Source of the DNA: Pelagibacterium sp. 26DY04
Lineage (GTDB): Bacteria > Pseudomonadota > Alphaproteobacteria > Rhizobiales > Devosiaceae
Assembly (NCBI RefSeq): GCF_031202305.1
Contig: NZ_CP101731.1
Location: 2,480,001-2,544,000, forward strand
DNA: 64,000 nucleotides
Reading direction: 5' to 3'
In this document: piece after piece, positions 32,489-40,083 of the stretch
How positions within the stretch are numbered: the first letter of the stretch is position 1
Layout: each line of letters opens with the position of its first letter
The notes under the pieces: generated by a model
The model's database searches: none
What the model was told of the DNA's origin: nothing
The model's input: only the letters and a program-made list of their open reading frames with translations
Program-made: the position numbers and the translations under genes

Positions 32489-33775
32489 TCAATGGGTGGC
32501 AGGTTTGCGCAGGAAGGGACGCGTGCCGGCGGGAACTTCCACGCGCGCGCCAACGGGCTGGTAGTAATGGGAAACCTCGGCCAGCGCGTCCTTTTCCAGC
32601 GCCGCCCGGGTGGGCGCGTTGGTGACGACGAAGGCGTTGATGCCGCAGCGCCGCATGAAGGGAATCTGGTCGGTCAGCACATCGCCGACGGCCCGCAGTT
32701 CGCCCTCATAGCCATAGCGCTCGCGGATCAGCCGCGCGCTCGAATAACCGCGCCCGTCCGTGAAGGCCGGAAAGTTGATGGCGATCGAAGCGAACCGCGA
32801 AAGATCCTCGGCCACCTCCTCGACGTTCTCTCCAGGATTGACTTGCAGCCCAATCGGATGCGGATTGGCCTTGAACGCCTCCCGGTGCTCGAGAAACACA
32901 GTCACCGGCACATGCGTATAGCGCACCTCGGCGGCCATATCGCCCTCTTCCCAGGCGCGCCACGGGTCGGATTTGAATTCCCCGTCCCGGAACAAAGTCA
33001 GTTTCGATTGGCTCACCGGCTTTGCGATGCTCCCGTTGAAGTCGAAATGGATGCCGCATTCGCGCTTGTCGCGTCCGCGCCACCGACCGGCCCTGGGGTC
33101 CTCGCCATCGGCCACCGCGCTCGTGCAGGGCGCGCAGCCGATCGACTTGTATCCGTCCTTGTAGAGCGGATGGTCGGGCAGATCGTGAGCCGCCTTGTAC
33201 GCTTCGATGTCCTCGTTGGTAAAGTAGGCCAATGGGTTGACCTTGATGCGATCGTCGCTCGTCAGCTCGAAATGCGGCAGCACCCCGCGCTCGGCGGTCT
33301 GGAACCGCTTGCGCCCGGTCACCCAGCCGCCAAAGCCCGACAACACCTTGTCCAGCGGCTCGGTCTTGCGGATATGGCAGCAGCTATCGGGATCGGTTTC
33401 CCACAGCGTTCCATCGGGATCGAAGCGCTTGATATCCGCCGCATCGGGATAAAGCGCGATCACATTGGTCAGCCCCAGCCGCTCTTTCAGCGTCTCCACA
33501 TAAGCCAGCGTCTCGGGGAAGTGCTTTCCCGTCTCCAGGAAATAGACCGGAAGCGTCGGGTCGACCTTGGACACCAGATGCAGCAACACCGCCGAATCCG
33601 CGCCGAAGGATGACACCATGGCGATTTCGCCCGGCAGCAATTCCTCCACCGCCTGCCGCAGCACCGCTTCGGCATCCATCTCGTCGAACATGCCGTTGAG
33701 CGCGATGATCCCGAGCTGGCGCAGCTTGTCGTGCTTGGGCTCGGCCGCAGAGATGATCGGACTAGCCATTGCCAT
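32489..33775 (-). CDS. cysH: CysH (APS reductase type) fused to a DUF934 domain
   Basis: 428-aa fusion. Residues about 1-265 are a PAPS/APS reductase: SFGADSAVLLHL, FLETGKHFPETL and two cysteine pairs (DSCCHIRKTEPL, SIGCAPCTSAV plus ECGIH) that indicate the 4Fe-4S, APS-reducing form. Residues about 275-428 match DUF934 (LFRDGEFKSDPWRAW ... GYSSARLIRERYGYEGELRAVGDVLTDQIPFMRRCGINAF), normally a separate gene in the same operon. The ATG at 33775 is chosen because GGAGG lies six bases upstream. It overlaps the 3' end of cysI by 14 bp. No frameshift was needed to join the two domains. Confidence 0.92.
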   Translation of the reverse strand: MAMASPIISAAEPKHDKLRQLGIIALNGMFDEMDAEAVLRQAVEELLPGEIAMVSSFGADSAVLLHLVSKVDPTLPVYFLETGKHFPETLAYVETLKERLGLTNVIALYPDAADIKRFDPDGTLWETDPDSCCHIRKTEPLDKVLSGFGGWVTGRKRFQTAERGVLPHFELTSDDRIKVNPLAYFTNEDIEAYKAAHDLPDHPLYKDGYKSIGCAPCTSAVADGEDPRAGRWRGRDKRECGIHFDFNGSIAKPVSQSKLTLFRDGEFKSDPWRAWEEGDMAAEVRYTHVPVTVFLEHREAFKANPHPIGLQVNPGENVEEVAEDLSRFASIAINFPAFTDGRGYSSARLIRERYGYEGELRAVGDVLTDQIPFMRRCGINAFVVTNAPTRAALEKDALAEVSHYYQPVGARVEVPAGTRPFLRKPATH

Positions 33776-35420
33776 AAAGCGCCTCCTTGAACGGCGCGTC
33801 CCCCAGCCGCCGATACGCTGAAATGAACGTTTCGTCCTCGCTTGCGCGCCGGGCGATATAGGCATCCACCAGCCGCTCGATCGCGCTTGGCACCTCTTCG
33901 GCCACGAACCCCGGCCCGAGAATCTTGCCGATCGCCGCGTCCTCGCTTCCATCACCACCCACGGTGATCTGGTAAAGCTCGGTGCCCTTCTTCTCGACGC
34001 CCAGAATGCCGATATGGCCCACATGGTGATGCCCGCAGGCATTGATGCAGCCGGAAATCTTGATCTTGAGCTTGCCGATCTCCCGCGCCCGCTCCGGCGC
34101 CGCGAACCGCCGCGAAATGTCCTGCGCGATGGGGATCGAGCGCGCATTGGCCAGCGCGCAATAATCGAGCCCCGGGCAGGTGATCATATCGGTGATCTCC
34201 CCCGCATTGGCGTCCGCCAACCCGGCCTCGACCAGCCCGTCATAAACGGCCCGCAGATCGGTCAGCGCAACATGCGGCAGCACCAGGTTCTGCTCGTGCG
34301 TCACCCGCAACTCGTCGAAGGAATAGCGCTCGGCGAGATCGGCCACCGCTTCCATCTGCTCGGCCGTCGCATCCCCCGGCGCCCCGCCGATGGGCTTTAG
34401 GGAAATCGTCACCGACGTGTAGCCGGGCCGCGCATGCGGGAAGGTGTTGTTCTCCAAAAACCGCCCATAAGCAGGATCGAGGATCTTTTCCCGTTCCACA
34501 TCGAGGCTCACGACCCCGATGTCCTTATAAGCCGGCTGCGGGAAATAGGCCTCGATGCGCGCCAGTTCCTCCTCGGGCAACGTCAGCACGCCGCCGCGGA
34601 TTTCGGCGAACTCGGCTTCTACCTGACCCTTGAAGGTCTCCAGCCCCTCTTCATGCACCAAAATCTTGATGCGCGCCTTGTACTTGTTGTCCCGCCGCCC
34701 GTAGCGGTTATAGACGCGCAGGATCGCTTCCAGATACGCCAGCAGATGCTCGTGCGGCACAAAGCCGTTGATGAGCTTGCCCACCATCGGCGTCCGCCCC
34801 AGCCCGCCGCCGACATAGACCGCCCAGCCGATTTCGCCCGACCCATTGGTCTGCGCCATCAGCCCGATATCGTGGAATTTGATCGCCGCCCGGTCGTTGG
34901 GCGAACCAGTCATGGCGATCTTGAACTTGCGCGGCAAGTAGATGAATTCCGGATGCAGGCTCGACCACTGCCGGATGATCTCGGCCACTGGCCGTGGATC
35001 GATGATCTCGTCAGCCGCCGCTCCGGCGAACTGGTCCGTGGTCACGTTGCGAATGCAGTTGCCCGAGGTCTGGATCGCATGCATTTCCACGCTCGCCAGG
35101 TCGGAAAGAATGGCCGGAATATCGCGCAACTTGGGCCAGTTGTACTGAATGTTCTGGCGCGTGGTGAAATGCCCGTATCCGCGATCATATTTGCGCGCGA
35201 TATGGGCCAGCATCCGCATCTGCCGCGAAGAGAGCGTGCCATAGGGCACCGCCACCCGCAGCATATAGGCATGCAGCTGCAGATAGAGCCCGTTCATCAG
35301 CCGCAGCGGCCGAAACTGGTCCTCGGTCAATTCCCCCGAGATGCGCCGCCGCACCTGATCGGAAAACTGCGCCACGCGTTCGCCAACGAAGGCGGCGTCG
35401 AACTCGTCATATCGATACAT
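33762..35420 (-). CDS. cysI: Siroheme-dependent (nitrite/)sulfite reductase CysI
   Basis: 552-aa hemoprotein reducing sulfite to sulfide with siroheme and a 4Fe-4S cluster. The substrate/siroheme motif HFTTRQNIQYNW (about residues 83-94) and the cluster cysteines in TCPGLDYCALANARS and KISGCINACGHHHVGHIG are seen. Start MYRYDEFDAAF is the family start; upstream reading is in the DUF2849 gene. The neighbouring APS reductase and siroheme synthase indicate sulfite rather than nitrite. Confidence 0.94.
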   Translation of the reverse strand: MYRYDEFDAAFVGERVAQFSDQVRRRISGELTEDQFRPLRLMNGLYLQLHAYMLRVAVPYGTLSSRQMRMLAHIARKYDRGYGHFTTRQNIQYNWPKLRDIPAILSDLASVEMHAIQTSGNCIRNVTTDQFAGAAADEIIDPRPVAEIIRQWSSLHPEFIYLPRKFKIAMTGSPNDRAAIKFHDIGLMAQTNGSGEIGWAVYVGGGLGRTPMVGKLINGFVPHEHLLAYLEAILRVYNRYGRRDNKYKARIKILVHEEGLETFKGQVEAEFAEIRGGVLTLPEEELARIEAYFPQPAYKDIGVVSLDVEREKILDPAYGRFLENNTFPHARPGYTSVTISLKPIGGAPGDATAEQMEAVADLAERYSFDELRVTHEQNLVLPHVALTDLRAVYDGLVEAGLADANAGEITDMITCPGLDYCALANARSIPIAQDISRRFAAPERAREIGKLKIKISGCINACGHHHVGHIGILGVEKKGTELYQITVGGDGSEDAAIGKILGPGFVAEEVPSAIERLVDAYIARRASEDETFISAYRRLGDAPFKEALYGNG

Positions 35421-35715
35421 ATTCGTCCTCGGCCAGATGCTGGCGTTCAAAGCGCGGCGCCGTCGGCCCCTCGGCCCGGATGCGCTCGCGAATACGGATG
35501 GGATAGATCGCTCCATCCCTCATTTCCACGTCCTCGCTTTCAAGGCTGATGACGCGTCCGGTCGCCTTGGTCGCCGCGATCGCCGCCTCCAGCGCCTCGG
35601 CCTCGTCCTTCCCGAACACCCGCGCCGCCTGCAGCGCCTCGACCCAACGCCCCTGCGCGTCGAGATAAACCGTAGCCCCTGAGAGCAATTCGTTACCTGT
35701 GAGGATTTTGGACAT
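35407..35715 (-). CDS. DUF2849 protein of the cys operon
   Basis: 102-aa small protein of the DUF2849 family, recognisable by TGNELLSGATVYLDAQGRWVEALQAARV and its fixed place between siroheme synthase and sulfite reductase. Its 3' end overlaps the start of cysI by 14 bp. Function unknown; its universal association with the siroheme/sulfite cluster in Alphaproteobacteria suggests an accessory role. Confidence 0.85.
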   Translation of the reverse strand: MSKILTGNELLSGATVYLDAQGRWVEALQAARVFGKDEAEALEAAIAATKATGRVISLESEDVEMRDGAIYPIRIRERIRAEGPTAPRFERQHLAEDEYVSI

Positions 35716-35782
35716 CTTCTCTACTGTTCAACTCTGTTCAATGACGACGGGATAGCGTTGGGCCACGCCGCCGACCCCACCC

Positions 35783-35822
35783 CCATCGTCATCCCGGCCT
35801 TGCGCCGGGATCCAGTAACCGG
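35783..35822. repeat. REP-like dispersed repeat (GCGCCGGGATCC type)
   Basis: CGTCATCCCGGCCTTGCGCCGGGATCC-type palindrome (arms ATCCCGGC / GCCGGGAT) followed by AGTAACCGGC; a widespread alphaproteobacterial intergenic repeat type, in the 136-bp gap between cysG and DUF2849. Confidence 0.6.
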
Positions 35823-35851
35823 CAGCGCCTCGGCTCTATTCCAGCCGCCCA

Positions 35852-37246
35852 TCACGCCACCCGCTCCGCCACGGCGGCAATGGTTTCGGCCCGCGCCCAA
35901 TCCCCCTGCGCCACGGCCTCGCCAACGAAGATCACCGCCGGCCCATCCACGAACTCGATCTCCCCAGCCGCCAGCGCGCCGACCGTCCCGGCATAGAGCG
36001 CCTTGTCGGCCCGCCCGGCATTGACAACGATCCCCACCGGCATCGCCGCCGAAACCCCGTGCTCCATCAGCCGCCGCGCCACGTCGGCAGCAATCGATTT
36101 GCCCATATAGAGCCCCAGCGTCAGCCCCGATCCGGCCAGCGCCGCCCAATGCTGCAGATCGCCATCATCGGCCCCGTGCGCGGTGGCGAACACGAACCCG
36201 CTCGAAACCTTGCGCAGCGTCACCGGCGTTGCCGTATCGGCCGCAGCCGCCAGCGCCGCGGTCACGCCCGGCACCACCGCATATTCGATTCCCGCCTTGC
36301 GCAGCGCCGCGATTTCCTCGCCCGCCCGCCCGAACACCATCGGATCGCCCGATTTGAGCCGCGCCACCTTCTTGCCCTCGCGGGCCAGCCGCGCGATCAG
36401 CGTATTGATCTGGGCCTGCGAAAACGAATGATGACCCTTGGCCTTGCCCACGCAGATGCGTTCCGCATCCCGCCGTCCCATCTCGACGACGGCCCCGGGC
36501 ACAAGCTGATCATGAACGATCACATCGGCTTCCTGCAAAAGCCGCTGCGCCCGCAGCGTCAGCAGGTCTTCGGCTCCGGGCCCGGCCCCGATCAGCCACA
36601 CCACGCCCTCGCCGCCCTTGGCTTCGGCGTGCAGGGCGAGCAGCGCATCGGCCGCCGCTTCGCCCCGGTCCGCCGCAAGCGCACCCTCAATGGCTGGCGC
36701 GGTCACCAGCGCCTCGTAATAGCGCCGTCGGAACACCCCATCCGGCAACAGCGCCGCAACCTTTTCCCGCATCGCTCCGGCCAACTGCGCCAATTCGCCC
36801 AGCCGCGGCGACAACATCGCCTCGATCCGCGCCCGCACCAGCCGCGCCAAAACCGGCGCGTCGCCTTCGGACGAAATGGCGATCGAAATCGGCGCCCGAT
36901 TGACGATTGCCGGAGTAAAGAAATCGCAGTTTTCGGGAACGTCCACCTCGTTGACCGGCACCCCCGCCGCCCGCGCCATCTCCAGCGCCCGCGCGCCATC
37001 CGGCCCATGATCGGCGACAAACGCCAGCGCCGCATTGTCGAAATCGGCCGCCTCGACCGCCCGCTCGATCACCGTCACCTCGAGCCCAGAAAAATCCGTC
37101 TCCACCTCGGCCGCGAACACCACCACTTCGGCACTGGTCTTGACCGCCAGCCTCGCCTTGGCCAGCGCCTCCCCGTCACCGCCCACGATGACGATCCGGC
37201 GGCCGGCCACCTTCACAGAAACAGGAAATGTGTTCAGCCGTGCCAC
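35852..37246 (-). CDS. cysG: Siroheme synthase CysG
   Basis: 464-aa bifunctional enzyme making siroheme for CysI. N-terminal part (about residues 1-205): precorrin-2 dehydrogenase/ferrochelatase (VKVAGRRIVIVGGDGEALAKARL, NRAPISIAISSEGDAPVLARLVR). C-terminal part (about residues 215-464): uroporphyrinogen-III methyltransferase with VWLIGAGPGAEDLLTLRAQRLL, ADVIVHDQLV and ARLKSGDPMVFGRAGEE. Translation starts at GTG. First gene of the leftward operon cysG-DUF2849-cysI-cysH/DUF934-fpr-fdx. A palindrome (37337-37357) lies about 90 bp upstream. Confidence 0.94.
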   Translation of the reverse strand: MARLNTFPVSVKVAGRRIVIVGGDGEALAKARLAVKTSAEVVVFAAEVETDFSGLEVTVIERAVEAADFDNAALAFVADHGPDGARALEMARAAGVPVNEVDVPENCDFFTPAIVNRAPISIAISSEGDAPVLARLVRARIEAMLSPRLGELAQLAGAMREKVAALLPDGVFRRRYYEALVTAPAIEGALAADRGEAAADALLALHAEAKGGEGVVWLIGAGPGAEDLLTLRAQRLLQEADVIVHDQLVPGAVVEMGRRDAERICVGKAKGHHSFSQAQINTLIARLAREGKKVARLKSGDPMVFGRAGEEIAALRKAGIEYAVVPGVTAALAAAADTATPVTLRKVSSGFVFATAHGADDGDLQHWAALAGSGLTLGLYMGKSIAADVARRLMEHGVSAAMPVGIVVNAGRADKALYAGTVGALAAGEIEFVDGPAVIFVGEAVAQGDWARAETIAAVAERVA

Positions 37247-37336
37247 GGGTGAGGGTCTCCTGGCATCAGGGGCGCGAGTTGACGATTTTTAGATTTGACG
37301 GCCGCGCGGGAGAAGAACGCAATTCTGTCAAACACG

Positions 37337-37357
37337 CTGGAAAATAAGGTTTTCCAG
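37337..37357. promoter_or_regulatory. Perfect 8+8 bp palindrome upstream of cysG
   Basis: CTGGAAAA (37337-37344), TAAGG, TTTTCCAG (37350-37357). All eight arm positions pair. It is 91-111 bp upstream of the cysG GTG. It has no adjacent T-tract, so it looks more like an operator than a terminator. The binding protein is unknown. Confidence 0.5.
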
Positions 37358-37567
37358 GCCTCCCAGCAAGTGCGCCCTCCCTGATCGGAGACTTATTTCC
37401 CTCCGCTCCTCCTGTATAGAACGCCACATTCGCCCCCACCCACCCCACGCAATTTATTTCGCCCCCGCATCCGCCCCGCAAAACACTACGGATCGACTCG
37501 ACTTAGATCGAGAAAGCCCGCCCCAACGCAAGCGCAGCGCTCCAACCACTCCCGCCTCCCCCCTCCA

Positions 37568-37605
37568 TCGCGTCTTCGGGCTCGACCCGGAGGCCTGCAC
37601 GGCTT
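37568..37605. repeat. REP-like dispersed repeat (degenerate type A)
   Basis: Core GCGTCTTCGGGCTCGACCCG with a diverged tail (GAGGCCTGCACGGCTTC). Located downstream of ycaQ. Confidence 0.55.
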
Positions 37606-37675
37606 CACGGCACCGGTAGAGTGCTTACCCCGACACCCGCCGTGGCATCGAAATCCACCAGTTCTCCGCTCTGAC

Positions 37676-38821
37676 TCATCCCTCCAACTGAAACCGCTCG
37701 AACCGCCCCAGCTCTGCTTCGATCGCTTCCCTGGCTTCTGCCCCTACCTCCTCCAGCCAGGTCCATTTCTGCACCAGCAGCTTGCTGTTCTGCCGGTCGG
37801 TCTTGAGATCGATGGCCGCTATCACCCGGTCGTCGACCAGAACCGGCAGCGCAAAATAGCCATACCGGCGCTTGGCCGCCGGCACATAAGCTTCGAAGAT
37901 GTGATCGTAGCCGAAAAACAGCTTCAGCCTCTTGCGCTGGATGATCAGCGGATCGAATGGCGAAAGAATATGCACCCGGTTGACGGGAACCATCGGCGGC
38001 TGGTCCAGCACCTCAGGCGGCGCCCAATGCTGCACCTTTTCAGCCCCCGCGATCGTCACCGGCTTGAGCAGCCGCCGCTTGACCCGAGCCTCGATCAGCT
38101 CGCGAACGGCCGCCTTGGCCGGGGCATTGAGGTGACAGACGGAATCCAGGCTTACCACCCCCTGGCTGCGTAGCGCCCGGTCGAGCAGATAGGCGGTGCG
38201 CTGGCGTTCGGTCGCGGGCCTCGGCGGCTTCTCCCAGCCGAAATGCCGGGCCATCAGATCATAGGTCTTCACCATCCCCTCGCGCGCCGCGATCGCCACC
38301 AGCCCCTGATAGAACATCAATTGCAACACACGCTTGGAAGGCTTCCGGCTCGCCCAGGGGTGGGTCTTGTCCACCAGTTCATCGTCGTCGATGTCGCGGA
38401 TGTTGAGCGGCCCATTCATCTTGAGCCGCCGCGTCATGGCGCTGACCTCGGCCTTGGTCACAGAGCCGAACCAGGCGCTGGGATTTTCCCGATACGCCTT
38501 CATCGCCGGAATGAAAAACGGCATGTCGGCCGTGGGCACATAGCTCAGCGCGTGCGTCCAGTATTCGAACACCGATTTTTCGGTCGATTGCAAATGCGCC
38601 AGATCGCTGCGCCGATAGGCGGGAATGCGCGAATAGAGGATGTGATGGTGGCAGCGCTCGATCACATTGATCGTGTCGATCTGCACATAGCCCAGATGCG
38701 CGATGGCCGCCTGCACCGCCTCCGGCCCCGCCCCGAAGGGCTCGGCCGAATCGAGCCGCTGCGCGGCCATCCAGATGCCGCGGGCCTGGTCAGGGGCAAT
38801 GGTGATCGGACGTTTGGCCAC
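37676..38821 (-). CDS. YcaQ-like winged-helix protein (DNA crosslink-repair glycosylase family)
   Basis: 381-aa member of the YcaQ/AlkZ family (older name DUF1006), winged-helix proteins that in E. coli and Streptomyces unhook DNA interstrand crosslinks. Characteristic blocks seen: LGYVQIDTINVIERCHHHILYSRI, FEYWTHALSYVP, the QxQ/QxD catalytic region (YVQID) and PFDPLIIQRKRLKLFFGYDHIFEAYVP near the C-terminus. Starts at GTG. It stands alone between the cys operon and the ferredoxin gene. Confidence 0.88.
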   Translation of the reverse strand: MAKRPITIAPDQARGIWMAAQRLDSAEPFGAGPEAVQAAIAHLGYVQIDTINVIERCHHHILYSRIPAYRRSDLAHLQSTEKSVFEYWTHALSYVPTADMPFFIPAMKAYRENPSAWFGSVTKAEVSAMTRRLKMNGPLNIRDIDDDELVDKTHPWASRKPSKRVLQLMFYQGLVAIAAREGMVKTYDLMARHFGWEKPPRPATERQRTAYLLDRALRSQGVVSLDSVCHLNAPAKAAVRELIEARVKRRLLKPVTIAGAEKVQHWAPPEVLDQPPMVPVNRVHILSPFDPLIIQRKRLKLFFGYDHIFEAYVPAAKRRYGYFALPVLVDDRVIAAIDLKTDRQNSKLLVQKWTWLEEVGAEAREAIEAELGRFERFQLEG

Positions 38822-38907
38822 GAGCTGATTCTATGCAAGGTTCACCGTGAACATTGCAAGAACGAAGCGACCTGTCAAACATATCCCCGCGCCCGGGAAA
38901 GCGCGTA

Positions 38908-39228
38908 CTAACCCTGCCGGCTCGGCACCTTGACCACCAGCCCGTCGAGCTCGTCACGGATTTTGATCTGGCATGAGAGCCGGCTGGTATCGCGCACATC
39001 GAAAGCGAAATCGAGCATGTCTTCTTCCATCGAGGATGGCCCGCCGGTCACGCCGAACCATTCATCCTCGACATAGACATGGCACGTCGCGCAGGTGCAT
39101 GCCCCCCCGCATTCGGCGACGATCCCCCTCACCCCGTTGCGGATCGCCGTTTCCATCAGGGTCGATCCCACCTCCGCTTCGATCTCGCGGCGCGTGCCAT
39201 CGGGTTCGATGAAGGTGATCATAGGCAT
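38908..39228 (-). CDS. [2Fe-2S] ferredoxin
   Basis: 106-aa ISC/adrenodoxin-type ferredoxin with CGGACTCATCHVYVED and a fourth cysteine in SRLSCQIKIRDELDG. Paralogue of the ferredoxin at 30990, about 45-50% similar by eye. It stands apart from the cys operon, ahead of the winged-helix gene by 86 bp. Electron partners are not identifiable from context. Confidence 0.9.
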   Translation of the reverse strand: MPMITFIEPDGTRREIEAEVGSTLMETAIRNGVRGIVAECGGACTCATCHVYVEDEWFGVTGGPSSMEEDMLDFAFDVRDTSRLSCQIKIRDELDGLVVKVPSRQG

Positions 39229-39369
39229 GGGGTGAGGCTCCGGGGATTAATTTTCAGCCGGATATAGGTCCGCGCGCCAATTGGCACAAGCGTTCCGGCA
39301 GACGACAGATAGCCGCGTCGATCACCCGCACATCGGCTGATCTCGACCCGTAGATGAATCATGTGGACG

Positions 39370-39750
39370 CTACTCGGAAAGGATCGCGCCGATATAGCCC
39401 ACGACCTCGGAAACCGCCATGCCGAGATCGGCCAGCGTTTCCTCCTCGATCCGCCCGGCCGCCGCGAACTCCTCTTCCGCCGCCTTAGCCTGCTCGGCCA
39501 GCGCCACGGCACCCACGCCTCGCGCCGCACCTTTAAGTGTATGAAGCCCCAGGGTAATTTGCTCGGGATCGGTGGCCGCAGCCACGCGCTCGAAATAAAG
39601 CGCCACCTGCGTTTCGAACATGCGCAGCACTTCGCATTCCAGAGCCCGGTTCCCCATTGTCTGCCGGGCCAGAAATACAAGGTCGAGCGGCCTGTTGGTC
39701 CTGTCGACACGCCGGGAATCGAGCACCGGCCCAAGCCTTGGCTGCACCAT
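39370..39750 (-). CDS. Hpt-domain (histidine phosphotransfer) protein
   Basis: 126-aa protein made of a single Hpt four-helix bundle. The phosphoacceptor motif is GLHTLKGAARGVGA (histidine about residue 69), preceded by ARQTMGNRALECEVLRMFETQ and followed by LAEQAKAAEEEFAAAGR. It can pass phosphate between response regulators. The start MVQPRLGPV at 39750 is preferred to the longer frame. It is divergent from the giant coiled-coil gene, with a perfect CtrA box in the gap. It is too short to be ChpT. Confidence 0.88.
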   Translation of the reverse strand: MVQPRLGPVLDSRRVDRTNRPLDLVFLARQTMGNRALECEVLRMFETQVALYFERVAAATDPEQITLGLHTLKGAARGVGAVALAEQAKAAEEEFAAAGRIEEETLADLGMAVSEVVGYIGAILSE

Positions 39751-40083
39751 GATTAACCCCTCGTATCCACCGTCACAAACGCTGGTCAAACCTTAACTCT
39801 GATTGGATAAAAAGACCCTTAATCCCTGATTTCTGCTATGATTTCGACAACGGCGCTTGAGGCGAAAAAAGGCGTTAACGGTCTTTTAATAAAGATTTCA
39901 GCAATGGCGCCAAAGGGTGTATACCTCTATGGTAAGCAGGCGGCAGAGTGGGCCACTGCGGGGGACGTCTCCGCGCTTTTCCCACCTTTCCGGCAACGCG
40001 CGGATAGCAGAACGCTTCCGCTAACCCGTTGCCGCAAAAGCCGTTTCTGTGTGTGCGGCGCATGAGTAAAGAGTAGTTAGAGT
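39751..40083. other. 333-bp divergent promoter region between hpt and the giant gene
   Basis: No gene seen apart from a 4-codon ATG-AGT-AAA-GAG-TAG at 40062. It contains the CtrA box at 39875-39889, and T/A-rich stretches suited to promoters on both sides. Confidence 0.5.
39875..39889. promoter_or_regulatory. Perfect CtrA box TTAA-N7-TTAA between hpt and the GPR-like gene
   Basis: TTAACGGTCTTTTAA matches all eight consensus bases. It is 125-140 bp upstream of the hpt start and about 195-210 bp upstream of the giant gene's ATG. Confidence 0.6.

Larger units (their letters stand above)
37247..37675. other. 429-bp intergenic region between ycaQ and cysG
   Basis: No convincing gene. It contains the palindrome at 37337-37357, the presumed cysG promoter, a pyrimidine-rich tract (37370-37480) and a REP-like repeat at 37568-37605. 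Confidence 0.6.

Noticed and set aside
33776..34147. N-terminal extension of the cysH frame over cysI
   Set aside because: The Arg/Ser-rich extension is antisense-like shadow within cysI; the start with GGAGG is at 33775.
39370..39750. ChpT (CtrA phosphotransferase)
   Set aside because: The 126-aa protein is a single Hpt bundle; ChpT is about twice as long with an HATPase-like second domain.
40062..40076. Mini-ORF ATG-AGT-AAA-GAG-TAG before the GPR-like gene
   Set aside because: Four sense codons without a Shine-Dalgarno sequence; most likely chance.
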